From an uncultured Treponema sp. (lineage in GTDB: Bacteria; Spirochaetota; Spirochaetia; Treponematales; Treponemataceae), in contig CAKZZO010000025.1 in NCBI GenBank assembly GCA_937885175.1, positions 1-49,019 on the forward strand: DNA of 49,019 nucleotides, given 5' to 3'. A model generated the notes under the pieces. It had not been told where the DNA came from, searched no databases, and saw nothing but the letters and a program-made list of their open reading frames with translations. Positions 8,416 to 16,705 of this stretch are shown piece after piece (position 1 is the stretch's first letter; every line of letters begins with the position of its first letter). Made by a program: the position numbers and the translations under genes.

Positions 8416-9483
8416 CTATATCATGCAGGAGAGCATCTTTGCTGCTGTTTTTTCAAAAGAATAGCGGTTTTTTGTGGGTGCAAGCAAGTCTTTTTCCTTC
8501 CAGACTGAAAGGAGTTTCTGAGATAAATCAGCAATGTCTTCAGCCTTAAAAAAAGTAAGGGGAAGCCCTTCGTAGACTTCCTTGAACACGGCTATATCAG
8601 ATACAATTGCCTTTGTACCGCAGCAGAGTGCTTCCATTGGCGGAAGTCCAAACCCTTCGTAGAGAGAAGGTTGGACGAGGATTTTTGCCTCTGAAAGCAG
8701 CAGTTTCAGTTTTTCGTTGGTGACAAAGCCCGTAAATTCCACCCCCTCTGTCTTTTCAAGAGAGAATAGCCCTGAATCCTGAGTACGAAAATTATTTTTT
8801 TCTCCTACAATAAGGAGACGGGGCAGGGAAAGTCCTTCAGCCTTACACTGGGCGCGAAAAGACTCAAAAGCAGGAAGCAGCGTATGCAGTCCCTTATGCC
8901 GCTTGATGTTGCCGATGAAGATAATCGTGTCAGTTTTTGCAGGAAGGGGTGAAAGCGGCTCCTGTAAGTACTCAGGAACACTTGAATGAACGACATGAAC
9001 CGGCTTTTTGCAGTGAAGTTTTTTGATGATACGTCCTTTGCTGAATTCGGACACCGTAAAAATGGCCTGGGATTTTGAGACTGCATGCCTGTAAAAGAGT
9101 TTTCGGGCAAGAGTACCGATTTTTCCAGCCAAAGCCACGTCCAAAAACACAATGTCATGGATTGTAGCGTATATGGGAACATGGATTCCCGATGGAATGT
9201 TGCAGTAGGGCGAGACAAATGCATCACAGGCATTTATCTTTTTTGCAATCGCAAGCGGAAAGAAAAATGTTTCTCTAAGGGAAAAAGCAGCGACGTCACA
9301 GGGAAGAAGCCTGACATTTTTTGCCTCATAAAGTGACCGGGGCAGGGAAGGAATCCTATGACTGTCATCCAAGCCTAAGAGCAAGAACTGATGTTCTGTA
9401 GCAAGCAGGTGGGGAAGTATGCCGTCGATAAAGGCTCCGATTCCGCTTTTTCCGCACATGCGGCAGTCTATGGCAAAGGTCAT
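8416..9483 (-). CDS. Glycosyltransferase, GT4 family
   Basis: 355-residue GT-B fold enzyme acting in the cytoplasm on the lipid-linked glycan. N-terminal acceptor half starts MTFAIDCRMCGKSGIGAF; the donor half contains FIGNIKRHKGLHTLL (about residue 190), the Glycos_transf_1 signature LVQPSLYEGFGLPPMEALCC with the E-x7-E pair near 285-300, and DISDIAVFKE-like surroundings. Start ATG overlaps the stop of the upstream GT4 gene (ATGA) and has GGGGG just before it. The N-terminal layout resembles mannosyltransferases of O-antigen/capsule loci; the donor is probably a GDP-sugar given manC and the heptose genes, but that is inference. Confidence 0.92.
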   Translation of the reverse strand: MTFAIDCRMCGKSGIGAFIDGILPHLLATEHQFLLLGLDDSHRIPSLPRSLYEAKNVRLLPCDVAAFSLRETFFFPLAIAKKINACDAFVSPYCNIPSGIHVPIYATIHDIVFLDVALAGKIGTLARKLFYRHAVSKSQAIFTVSEFSKGRIIKKLHCKKPVHVVHSSVPEYLQEPLSPLPAKTDTIIFIGNIKRHKGLHTLLPAFESFRAQCKAEGLSLPRLLIVGEKNNFRTQDSGLFSLEKTEGVEFTGFVTNEKLKLLLSEAKILVQPSLYEGFGLPPMEALCCGTKAIVSDIAVFKEVYEGLPLTFFKAEDIADLSQKLLSVWKEKDLLAPTKNRYSFEKTAAKMLSCMI

Positions 9484-10586
9484 TGCGCCCCCGTCATGGT
9501 GTGCTGTGTTTGCTCAATCGCTTCTTGCAGTTCATGACGAAAGCGGGCATTTGAAAAAGACTGTGCATGAGAAACAATGTCGGCGGCATTAAAATGCATG
9601 TTTTCAAATCGTTGCAGGGCATCTTTGAGCGAGGAAAGGTTTTGCTCCTTAAAGAATAATCCTGTCTTGCCGTCTACAATAGTTTCCAATGCTCCGCCTT
9701 TACCAAAAGCAATGACAGGACGACCGCAGGCCTGCGCCTCTACAGGAATAATGCCAAAGTCTTCTTCCGCACAGAAAATAAGTGCCCGACACCGCTGCAA
9801 ATATCCCTTTACTTCATCATCACTGATTCTACCCGTAAAAGTAATTGTTTGATAGCGGCTTGCCAAGGCTTTTAACGCTGATTCCTGACTACCACTGCCT
9901 ATGACAATGAGATTCTTTTTCAATTCACCGCAAGCCTGTATTGCCAAATCCATTCGCTTATAGGGAACAAAGCGACTAAATGCGACAAAAAAATCTTCTG
10001 CTTCCTGTCCGTTAGGAGACAAACGCTCAACGTCAACTGGTGGATGAATGACGCGTGCATCCCGATTCCAAAATTTCTTAATGCGGCGGGCAATATAGGC
10101 TGAATTTGCTACCAGTGTATCAATGCGCTGGCTTGAAATGTAATCCCATTGTCGGAGTGCTGGAATCCACTGCTTCATAAAAAAACGAGTAAGATGTCCT
10201 GAAGCCTGTAGATAATCGTAATACAAATCCCAAACATACCTCATTGGTGAATGAATATACGCAATATAGGGAACTGTAGGTGGCGTTATAATTCCTTTTG
10301 CACAAGAAGATGAACTTGAAATCACCAAATCGTATCCAGAAAAATCAAAAGCCTCAAATGCCCTTGGCATAAAATGCAACAGTTTTGTGTATATCCTTGT
10401 TGCTTTTGGGATTTTCTGTAAAAATGACGTATGAACCTTTTCTGGAGGAAAATGAGCAGCCATTTTATTTTTGTCATAGACCAGTGTAAAAATGTCAGCA
10501 TCAGGATAAAGCACAAGCATTTGCTCTACAACCCTTTCTGCACCGCCATAATTTACCAGCCAATCATGTACAATTGCTACCTTCAT
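9480..10586 (-). CDS. Glycosyltransferase, GT4 family (WbaZ-like)
   Basis: 368 residues from ATG at 10586 (MKVAIVHDWLVNYGGAERVV). The open frame extends 33 codons upstream, but that part lies inside the preceding gene, and the ATG makes the ATGA overlap seen throughout this block. The N-terminus with GGAERVVEQ and the donor-half motifs VAFSRFVPYKRMDLAIQA (about 215) and ALIFCAEEDFGIIPVEAQAC (about 285) match the WbaZ-like GT4 group, usually GDP-mannose or related donors. It is probably one of the assembly transferases for the repeat unit. Confidence 0.93.
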   Translation of the reverse strand: MKVAIVHDWLVNYGGAERVVEQMLVLYPDADIFTLVYDKNKMAAHFPPEKVHTSFLQKIPKATRIYTKLLHFMPRAFEAFDFSGYDLVISSSSSCAKGIITPPTVPYIAYIHSPMRYVWDLYYDYLQASGHLTRFFMKQWIPALRQWDYISSQRIDTLVANSAYIARRIKKFWNRDARVIHPPVDVERLSPNGQEAEDFFVAFSRFVPYKRMDLAIQACGELKKNLIVIGSGSQESALKALASRYQTITFTGRISDDEVKGYLQRCRALIFCAEEDFGIIPVEAQACGRPVIAFGKGGALETIVDGKTGLFFKEQNLSSLKDALQRFENMHFNAADIVSHAQSFSNARFRHELQEAIEQTQHTMTGAQ

Positions 10587-11845
10587 TTTCCATCCGTTTT
10601 TGCAGTTTCCTGCGCATCGATTTTTTCCATGGTGGAAATCATATAGTCTGCTGTCAGTTTGCCCGCTTCTCCAATGTGTTGCCAAGCCTCTGCCTTGTAA
10701 TGTGCACGCAGTTTGGCAAGTTCGGGACTGTCTGATGCGTTCCGTATGACTTCTGCAATATTCGGAAAATCTTCCTCCTTAATGGGAATACCGATTTTTT
10801 GCAGAGTTGTAACAGCCCACGGCTCATGTCCTGTATCGTAAATGTCATAGGGCATGGTATCCATCTCAGCATTCGCATACATAACGGGCTTGTCGCACAG
10901 GAATGTGTAATCATAGACAATGCCTGAAAAATCAGAAATCATCAGGTCTGCACGTTTCATCGCATAAATATTGTCGCGCTCGCTGTCCCATTCAACGTTT
11001 TTCGCATCCATGTAGCGTTTTTGCAGTCTTTCAAGCATATCAGGCTCGGAAATTCGGGATTGAGGATGAGGACGAATGATAATATGCATTCCGCTTGCAA
11101 CGAGTGGATCAAGCAGTTTCTCTCCATATAGACCAAGCAATGCACTTTTACCCCATGATGGAGAAACAAGAACCGTAAATTCATGGTTTTCTTCTGACGG
11201 AATTGCTGCGATTTTTTCTTTTAGCAGGTCAAGGTATGTGCATCCAACGGTAACCAATTCTTTTGCGGGCAGGTCACGCTGTTTTTCCAGCATCCGAATA
11301 TCCTCACCCTGATAGTCACCAGTCATCAATACAGAATCAAAATAATCCAGTCCAAACAGACGGTACATTGATGAGTCCGTTGTAGAATGGAAGATATGAC
11401 TATAGTGCTTGACATGCTTGCTCCGCTTGAGTTGATACACCTGCAATCCCGGAGTAGTCATCAATACGATTCCTGCACTCAGCATGTTAAGCTTTGCATA
11501 GGCAACATTACCCATTCCTATACATTCAGGCTTGACGTAGGTAAATGCTTTTTCAAAAATCGGATCATCTTTTGTACCCGCAAAGTATGTGAGTTCAATC
11601 TGTCGCTTTTCAAATTCTTCTGCAATGGGCAAAAAAACCGTGAAATACCGTTTGTCCTCACAGTATATCACGTATTTTTTGTAGGAGGTATCTTGGACAG
11701 CAGCCTTGCCACCAGAAAAAATAACCTTGAGCTTTATAAACAATGCCCTGGAGAGAAAAAAAAGTGTGGTGACCGCTCCAATCAAAATAGAAAAGAGCAT
11801 TGACCCCGTGCCTGGATCAATATACAAAAACAGTGCTGTGTTCAA
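10583..11845 (-). CDS. CDP-glycerol glycerophosphotransferase-family protein, copy 1
   Basis: 420 residues. Starts at TTG (11845) with GGAG six bases upstream; no other start retains the N-terminal leader. Residues ~5-35 form a membrane leader with LYIDPGTGSMLFSI, shared almost exactly with the copy at 21629-22909. The rest is the Glyphos_transf (TagB/TagF) fold: VLVSPSWGKSALLGLYGEKL, IIRPHPQS and MISDFSGIVYDYTFLCDKPV, the family's conserved HP and S/D elements. TagB/F enzymes move glycerol- or ribitol-phosphate from a CDP carrier onto an acceptor; here a CDP-linked group made by the fusion enzyme next door is the likely donor (inference). Third gene of module 1; overlaps the GT4 gene by ATGA. 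Confidence 0.83.
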   Translation of the reverse strand: MNTALFLYIDPGTGSMLFSILIGAVTTLFFLSRALFIKLKVIFSGGKAAVQDTSYKKYVIYCEDKRYFTVFLPIAEEFEKRQIELTYFAGTKDDPIFEKAFTYVKPECIGMGNVAYAKLNMLSAGIVLMTTPGLQVYQLKRSKHVKHYSHIFHSTTDSSMYRLFGLDYFDSVLMTGDYQGEDIRMLEKQRDLPAKELVTVGCTYLDLLKEKIAAIPSEENHEFTVLVSPSWGKSALLGLYGEKLLDPLVASGMHIIIRPHPQSRISEPDMLERLQKRYMDAKNVEWDSERDNIYAMKRADLMISDFSGIVYDYTFLCDKPVMYANAEMDTMPYDIYDTGHEPWAVTTLQKIGIPIKEEDFPNIAEVIRNASDSPELAKLRAHYKAEAWQHIGEAGKLTADYMISTMEKIDAQETAKTDGK

Positions 11846-11866
11846 AATATTCTCCTACTTTGCTGT

Positions 11867-13864
11867 CTATGCGTTTTCTTTTATAAAATCCTTAATGAGA
11901 CCAAGCACTTTATCCATATCAGGCTGTGGTGCAACAGTGATGCGCATTGAAAGATGACTTCCCTCTGTCCATAGGCGGGTAAGATAGCCATTTGAAGAAA
12001 GATAATCTTTAAGTGCCTGCACATCAATTTCCTTGTCGTTCGCTCCAATGTTCTCATTGAACCGGATAAAAATAAAGTTTGCGGCAGATTTATAAGCCTT
12101 TATGCCTTTTATCTTGTTGATTTCGGAAATAAAGTCATCCTTGAGTTTAATTATGGTCTTTGTAAGGTTATTGTAGTACGCCTTGTCACGGAGGGCTGCG
12201 ATACAGACTTTGCGACCGATGTTTGAGACGCGGAAAGGATTCAAATCCAGTTTGAAGACCTGCTTTGCCATAGGAGTGCAGAGACCGTAGCCCATACGGA
12301 TGCCTGCAAGCCCATACAGTTTTGAGAAAGTGCGGCAGAAAACCACATTATTATATGCGTTCAGCAGATACTTTGCATCATACGTGACCGTAGACAGACC
12401 AAGATATGCTTCGTCTACAATGACGAGGGAAGAGGGGTTTTCTTTGATAACCTTTTCCAGGTCATTACGGCTGATGACTGCACCCGTTGGATTGTGAGGC
12501 GTGGTAATGACGATGATGCGCGGTTTTGTCTTCTTTGCCTCTGAAAGCAGATTTTTGATGTCGAATTCGTAGGAATCTTTTCCTGGGAGGACATTGTAGT
12601 AGGCAGCCTTTGCATGACGAAGTTCACAGACTGACTTGTAGTAGTTCCACGCCGGATTTGAAATCAACACCGTATCGTCCTTATTCAAAACAATGGTCAT
12701 AATCGTTTTGATGACATCGGAAGAACCTGAATGAATGAAAATAGAGTCCGTTGAAATCTCTGTTGCCTTTGAGACTTCAATTGCCAAATCATCCTCGCGG
12801 GTGAGGTCATAGAGGTATAAATCCTCCATGGTGGCATTGTGGAGAGCTTCAAGACACTTGGGGCTAGGACCAAAAAGGTTTTCATTCACGTGCATACGGC
12901 CGGTCAACTGTTCCGTTGCCACCACTGAATACTGCTTGGTGTCTGAGTAGTTTGAAAGGTATGAAATGCGCTGGGTTGAGTTAATCAACTCGTCTTCCTG
13001 AAAAAACTGGTCAATGAAGTCCTTGAAATTGGGGTAGAACTGGAGGATGTCTTCAGTAGTGTCGAATTCCTTGCATTCATTATCATCATAGCGCTTGATT
13101 TTCATCAACAGTTCAGTGATGTGCTTAATCTGAAAGTCGTCCCAAAGCATGTATTTCATGTCGGGGTCATAGTATTCCTTGACCATCAAATCCACAAATT
13201 TTTCTGAGAAAGATTTTGAGAAGAAAGCCTCTCCGATGGTGTACCAGGATTTTTCGCCGCCTTTTTTGACTTCGGTCATGTAGCCGCGTTCATCCAGACC
13301 CTTTACACAGTATTCGTTACAGAATTCATCAGAATAAAGACATCCATAATACGAGTCATACACATAGTCCCGGTAGACATTGTGGGCAAACCAGTTGTCA
13401 GAGCAGCAGATGTAGCTTGCCTTGATGTAGTCTTTTGCGGCGTAGAGGGAAGACATGTTGTTTTTTTCTTCCCATTCAGTGTTGTCAATGACAATAAGCT
13501 CCGGGTACTTTTTTGCCATTTCGTAATAGCGTTCTTTAAGATAGCCTACAACAAGAACGATTTCCTTGATGCCCGCATCGTGTAACTGCTTGATTTGGCG
13601 TTCAACCATTGTGTCGCCTTTGATTTCGAATAATCCTTTGGGAAGGTAGTTTGAAAGTGGCATACAGCGGCGGCTTCGTCCTGCTGCCATGATGATTGCA
13701 TTATCAACTTTATATGGTGCAAGGGCCGCAAGTCCGTCTTCCGTTACCTTATTGTTATGAACCCAACCGCTCTTAGTACAGCTTAAAACGACATCCTTTT
13801 CAAATGCAGACGTATCTTCTTTTCTGCGGATTGCCATGAGATAATCAAATTCACGTTCTGTCAT
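11867..13864 (-). CDS. Nucleotidyltransferase-PLP enzyme fusion, copy 1
   Basis: 665 residues from ATG 13864; GGAG sits nine bases upstream, whereas the longer frame would begin at a TTG overlapping that site. Three parts: a winged-helix-like N-terminus (~1-50, CTKSGWVHNNKVTEDGLAAL), a LicC/GlmU-like NTP transferase (~55-280: IIMAAGRSRRCMPLSNYLPK, EIVLVVGYLKERY, CCSDNWFAHN) and a fold-type-I aminotransferase/decarboxylase of the HisC/CobD kind (~320-665: HVNENLFGPSP, TPHNPTGAVIS, VDEAYLGL, FCRTFSKLYGLAGIRMGYG with the PLP lysine at about K515, and a final Arg-containing MRITVAPQ). A cytidylyltransferase joined to a PLP enzyme would suit synthesis of a CDP-amino-alcohol, for instance by decarboxylating a phospho-amino acid as CobD does, or CDP-aminoethylphosphonate as in the treponemal PntC fusion. 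However, that fusion's transaminase is of another class as I recall, and no PEP mutase gene is in the window. Substrate unproven. Confidence 0.85.
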   Translation of the reverse strand: MTEREFDYLMAIRRKEDTSAFEKDVVLSCTKSGWVHNNKVTEDGLAALAPYKVDNAIIMAAGRSRRCMPLSNYLPKGLFEIKGDTMVERQIKQLHDAGIKEIVLVVGYLKERYYEMAKKYPELIVIDNTEWEEKNNMSSLYAAKDYIKASYICCSDNWFAHNVYRDYVYDSYYGCLYSDEFCNEYCVKGLDERGYMTEVKKGGEKSWYTIGEAFFSKSFSEKFVDLMVKEYYDPDMKYMLWDDFQIKHITELLMKIKRYDDNECKEFDTTEDILQFYPNFKDFIDQFFQEDELINSTQRISYLSNYSDTKQYSVVATEQLTGRMHVNENLFGPSPKCLEALHNATMEDLYLYDLTREDDLAIEVSKATEISTDSIFIHSGSSDVIKTIMTIVLNKDDTVLISNPAWNYYKSVCELRHAKAAYYNVLPGKDSYEFDIKNLLSEAKKTKPRIIVITTPHNPTGAVISRNDLEKVIKENPSSLVIVDEAYLGLSTVTYDAKYLLNAYNNVVFCRTFSKLYGLAGIRMGYGLCTPMAKQVFKLDLNPFRVSNIGRKVCIAALRDKAYYNNLTKTIIKLKDDFISEINKIKGIKAYKSAANFIFIRFNENIGANDKEIDVQALKDYLSSNGYLTRLWTEGSHLSMRITVAPQPDMDKVLGLIKDFIKENA

Positions 13865-13912
13865 ATACAAAATCTCCTTCAATAATCATTTAAGTATAGA
13901 ATAATGCATTGT

Positions 13913-16654
13913 TTAATTCAATAAGTGCTGATGTATGTCTTCCCGGCTCCAACTAGAAGCCTTAAAGATACTGTCTTTTACACGCCACCATTGGTCATCC
14001 TTTATGGGGAAAGTGTATAAATTTTTCATAAGCCATGCCTGATGAGTATCGTTACAGGTGACTACAACGCCGTCTTTTTTGAGGTCATTAGTATCTAGCG
14101 GTACCGCTTTTTGTGTAAAGGGATTGACCGGTTGTGCAACAAGTCCCTTTAAGGCAATCGAGGGCACATCGCCGTTTGTCATAAAGGTCATGTCTGTCTT
14201 GAGTGGTCCCCGCGAGTTAAAATCCTTTACCATAAGCAGAGGATGAAAATGACCGCGACCAGTATATTTTTCACCTGCAATCTGATTGTCAAGTTCCAAG
14301 TCCGCTTCTATTTCTTCTTCATAAGGACCATTTCCATGGTCGGAAACAATGATAATACGTGTGTCATCGTAAATACCTTCCTTATGAAGAAGTGAAATCC
14401 ATTCAGCAACACGCTTCATGGCACACATGTTTGTATGATATGATGGTTCCTGGGCATATTTTGAAGTACCATAGTTCGTGATATTTTTTGTTGGAACATA
14501 CTCGGGAGCCTGCATGAAGTTGCTGGAATGTGTGAGTTCATTGACAATACAGGTATAGGTGTTTTCGTCAGTGTCCGAAAAATCGGTCAGTTCGGGAAGA
14601 AAATCAAGCGCAGAATAATTGTCAATGACATTGGTATATGAGGTGACATTATCATCAGAATTCCAGTACTTTCCTTTGAGATATACCAGTTCACGCAGAC
14701 AGACAGGACTGCATCTGAATATGCTGAACATAATCATGTTGCGCTTTAAGAGCGGGTCTGTATTATCAAGACTGCCTTCATCGCTATGCAGTTTATACCA
14801 TGCACCAGAATACTTTCCGATAGTCTGATAACCGTCAATTTTTTCATATGGGTCGCAGATACTAAGATCCGCATAACCAGAGTAGTTTGCCCAAGAGGGA
14901 TCAGCAATAGCCGCATGAAAATTCGCCTGCTCGGTAAAGATACGAGGCAGCAGCAACAAGGCTTCGTTGTTTTTCATGTAGAGCAATTCATCCTTTCGCC
15001 GATTCATTTCCATGGGAGCGTATTCATATCCACCAAAAACGAGGGGAGCACCCATCATCGTGTGACCATTATATGATACCGTGTTCTTGTACAAGGTAAA
15101 TCCTGAAAGAATATCATTAAATGCAGGATCGTCCCGATACATTTCCTCGACAAATTGATTTTCCGCCCGGTCAAGCATAATGACTATAACGTTCTTGTGA
15201 TTCTTTGAAAGATGAAAAATCGGCTCAATTTCCACAGCCTGCAAGTTGCCCTGCGCCACAAGAGTCTTATATTGGCCTGAAATAGTATTGATGTTGATAA
15301 TTGAAAATACCGTCATGGAGAAGGAGACTATCCCCAGAACAGAGATAATGAGCCGTGGCTTGAGGAATTTAAGTGCTGCTACAACGCCACAGAATACTGC
15401 CGCAAGAACTGCAAGGTTAAGCACTGAGTAAGGACTAAAGGAATTAAAATCAACAGCATTTAAGAAAATGAGCGTCGCAGACACGTCACCATAATTCGGC
15501 ATGAATATAAATGCATTTAAAAGAGCAGCCACCGTACCAAATGCAAAAATGGTCGCAAGGACAGTCTGCACTTTCTTATTGAAAAGGAAATACACACAGA
15601 TTGCCCAGAAAAGGAAAATACCTGCTGACTGCATGAGAGTAACCCCGATGTAGCCCAGGGGATTAGGATTTGAACCAATGCCAGAAAATTCAGCGGGAGA
15701 AGAAGCAATAAGCGATGTTGGAATGGTAAAGCCTAGCAAAATCCAAAGGAGCACACAGGAAACAATGTACATGACTGTACGCTCTTTGTTATTCTCCAAA
15801 ATGGGACGAAGCTGGGTATGCAGCAAATATGAAATGCCTTTAAGTATGAGGGGAATACAATATATGCAGATGACGACAAAAGTAAAAATAAGACGATAAG
15901 CAGGTTTTGTCGTATAGAAAAAGAGAACAAATAGAAGGGCTGGAATACAGGCCGCACAGACCAAAAGCCAGAAAGTCAGCAAAGGCTTCCTTAGTTTATA
16001 GAAGATGTTTTTTACGAGACTGAAAATGTTATTGAATGTCCAATATAAAACCAGACCGCTGGGAGAATTGTAGAGAATAACAAGAAAAATTGCCGCCATG
16101 CCAAAAATCTGAACTTTTTCACGAATGCCATGACCTTTGGAATAGATGAGGCCTGAGACACAGTTGATAATTGTCATTGCTATCGGAAGCACGTTTACAG
16201 GAAAGGAGCCAATGCTGAACATGGCATCCGGCTTTCCCATATCCTTAATGAACAAGAAGGACTCGCCGTTGAGTGCAGGAAGGTGAGAGAGAAAACGGTA
16301 TGCCGCAATAAAGAAAGGAATCTGAATAAGAAGTCCAAATGATGAGCGTAATGCCATAATGGGACTGTAGTGGCACTGACGATAATAGGTTGTAGTCATC
16401 ATGTACCGTTCGTCACCAGAAAAGCATTTTTTGATTCTGTCCAATTGTGGCTGCATGGACTTTACTTTGTCCCGCTCAATCTGCTGCCAGTGATCTGCAA
16501 CTGCATAGAGGGGGAGACAGAGCAGGGTAACACCTATACTTACTCCAATGACAGAAATCCCAACCGGATCTATCATTTTCTGGCAGAGATAATATATACA
16601 TTCAATTATGGTATATAGCGGATAGATAATAAGCGTATACAAAAATGTTGTCAT
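13913..16654 (-). CDS. YidC-like / alkaline-phosphatase-superfamily transferase fusion, copy 1
   Basis: 913 residues; ATG preceded by GAGGAA. Residues ~1-225 read like the YidC/Oxa1 core: a first helix ending LLCLPLYAVADHWQQIER, a charged helix (SMQPQLDRIKKCFSGDERY), SFGLLIQIPFFIAAYRFLS, a 'PDAMFSIGSFPVNVLPIAMT' stretch, and LYNSPSGLVLYWTFNNIFSL. About 225-475 adds roughly eight more membrane helices. From ~488 there is a periplasmic alkaline-phosphatase/LtaS/EptA-type domain: VIVIMLDRAE (metal Asp ~D495), SYNGHTMMGAP (candidate nucleophile ~T532), IIIVSDHGNG (metal D772/H773) and GRGHFHPLLM. Such domains transfer phosphoglycerol or phosphoethanolamine from lipid to glycan, or act as hydrolases. 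Where YidC has its groove Arg, this protein has Thr. First gene of module 1. Confidence 0.8.
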   Translation of the reverse strand: MTTFLYTLIIYPLYTIIECIYYLCQKMIDPVGISVIGVSIGVTLLCLPLYAVADHWQQIERDKVKSMQPQLDRIKKCFSGDERYMMTTTYYRQCHYSPIMALRSSFGLLIQIPFFIAAYRFLSHLPALNGESFLFIKDMGKPDAMFSIGSFPVNVLPIAMTIINCVSGLIYSKGHGIREKVQIFGMAAIFLVILYNSPSGLVLYWTFNNIFSLVKNIFYKLRKPLLTFWLLVCAACIPALLFVLFFYTTKPAYRLIFTFVVICIYCIPLILKGISYLLHTQLRPILENNKERTVMYIVSCVLLWILLGFTIPTSLIASSPAEFSGIGSNPNPLGYIGVTLMQSAGIFLFWAICVYFLFNKKVQTVLATIFAFGTVAALLNAFIFMPNYGDVSATLIFLNAVDFNSFSPYSVLNLAVLAAVFCGVVAALKFLKPRLIISVLGIVSFSMTVFSIININTISGQYKTLVAQGNLQAVEIEPIFHLSKNHKNVIVIMLDRAENQFVEEMYRDDPAFNDILSGFTLYKNTVSYNGHTMMGAPLVFGGYEYAPMEMNRRKDELLYMKNNEALLLLPRIFTEQANFHAAIADPSWANYSGYADLSICDPYEKIDGYQTIGKYSGAWYKLHSDEGSLDNTDPLLKRNMIMFSIFRCSPVCLRELVYLKGKYWNSDDNVTSYTNVIDNYSALDFLPELTDFSDTDENTYTCIVNELTHSSNFMQAPEYVPTKNITNYGTSKYAQEPSYHTNMCAMKRVAEWISLLHKEGIYDDTRIIIVSDHGNGPYEEEIEADLELDNQIAGEKYTGRGHFHPLLMVKDFNSRGPLKTDMTFMTNGDVPSIALKGLVAQPVNPFTQKAVPLDTNDLKKDGVVVTCNDTHQAWLMKNLYTFPIKDDQWWRVKDSIFKASSWSREDIHQHLLN

Positions 16655-16705
16655 CTCAAGTTCCTCTGTAATATATAAAGTAAAGGTAATAGACTACCTT
16701 AAAGG

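Noticed and set aside
9480..10685. Start of the GT4 gene at 10685
   Set aside because: The extra 33 codons lie inside the upstream gene; the ATG at 10586 matches the family start MKVAIVHDW and gives the ATGA overlap.
11867..13882. Confident assignment as the phosphonate enzyme PntC
   Set aside because: The fusion idea is similar, but the PLP domain looks CobD/HisC-like and no phosphonate-forming genes are visible, so only a family-level call is made.
13913..16654. Annotation as a plain YidC membrane insertase
   Set aside because: Length is far above YidC, the groove Arg is absent, and the C-terminal half is a phosphatase-superfamily domain; a genuine YidC would not be duplicated in a glycan locus.
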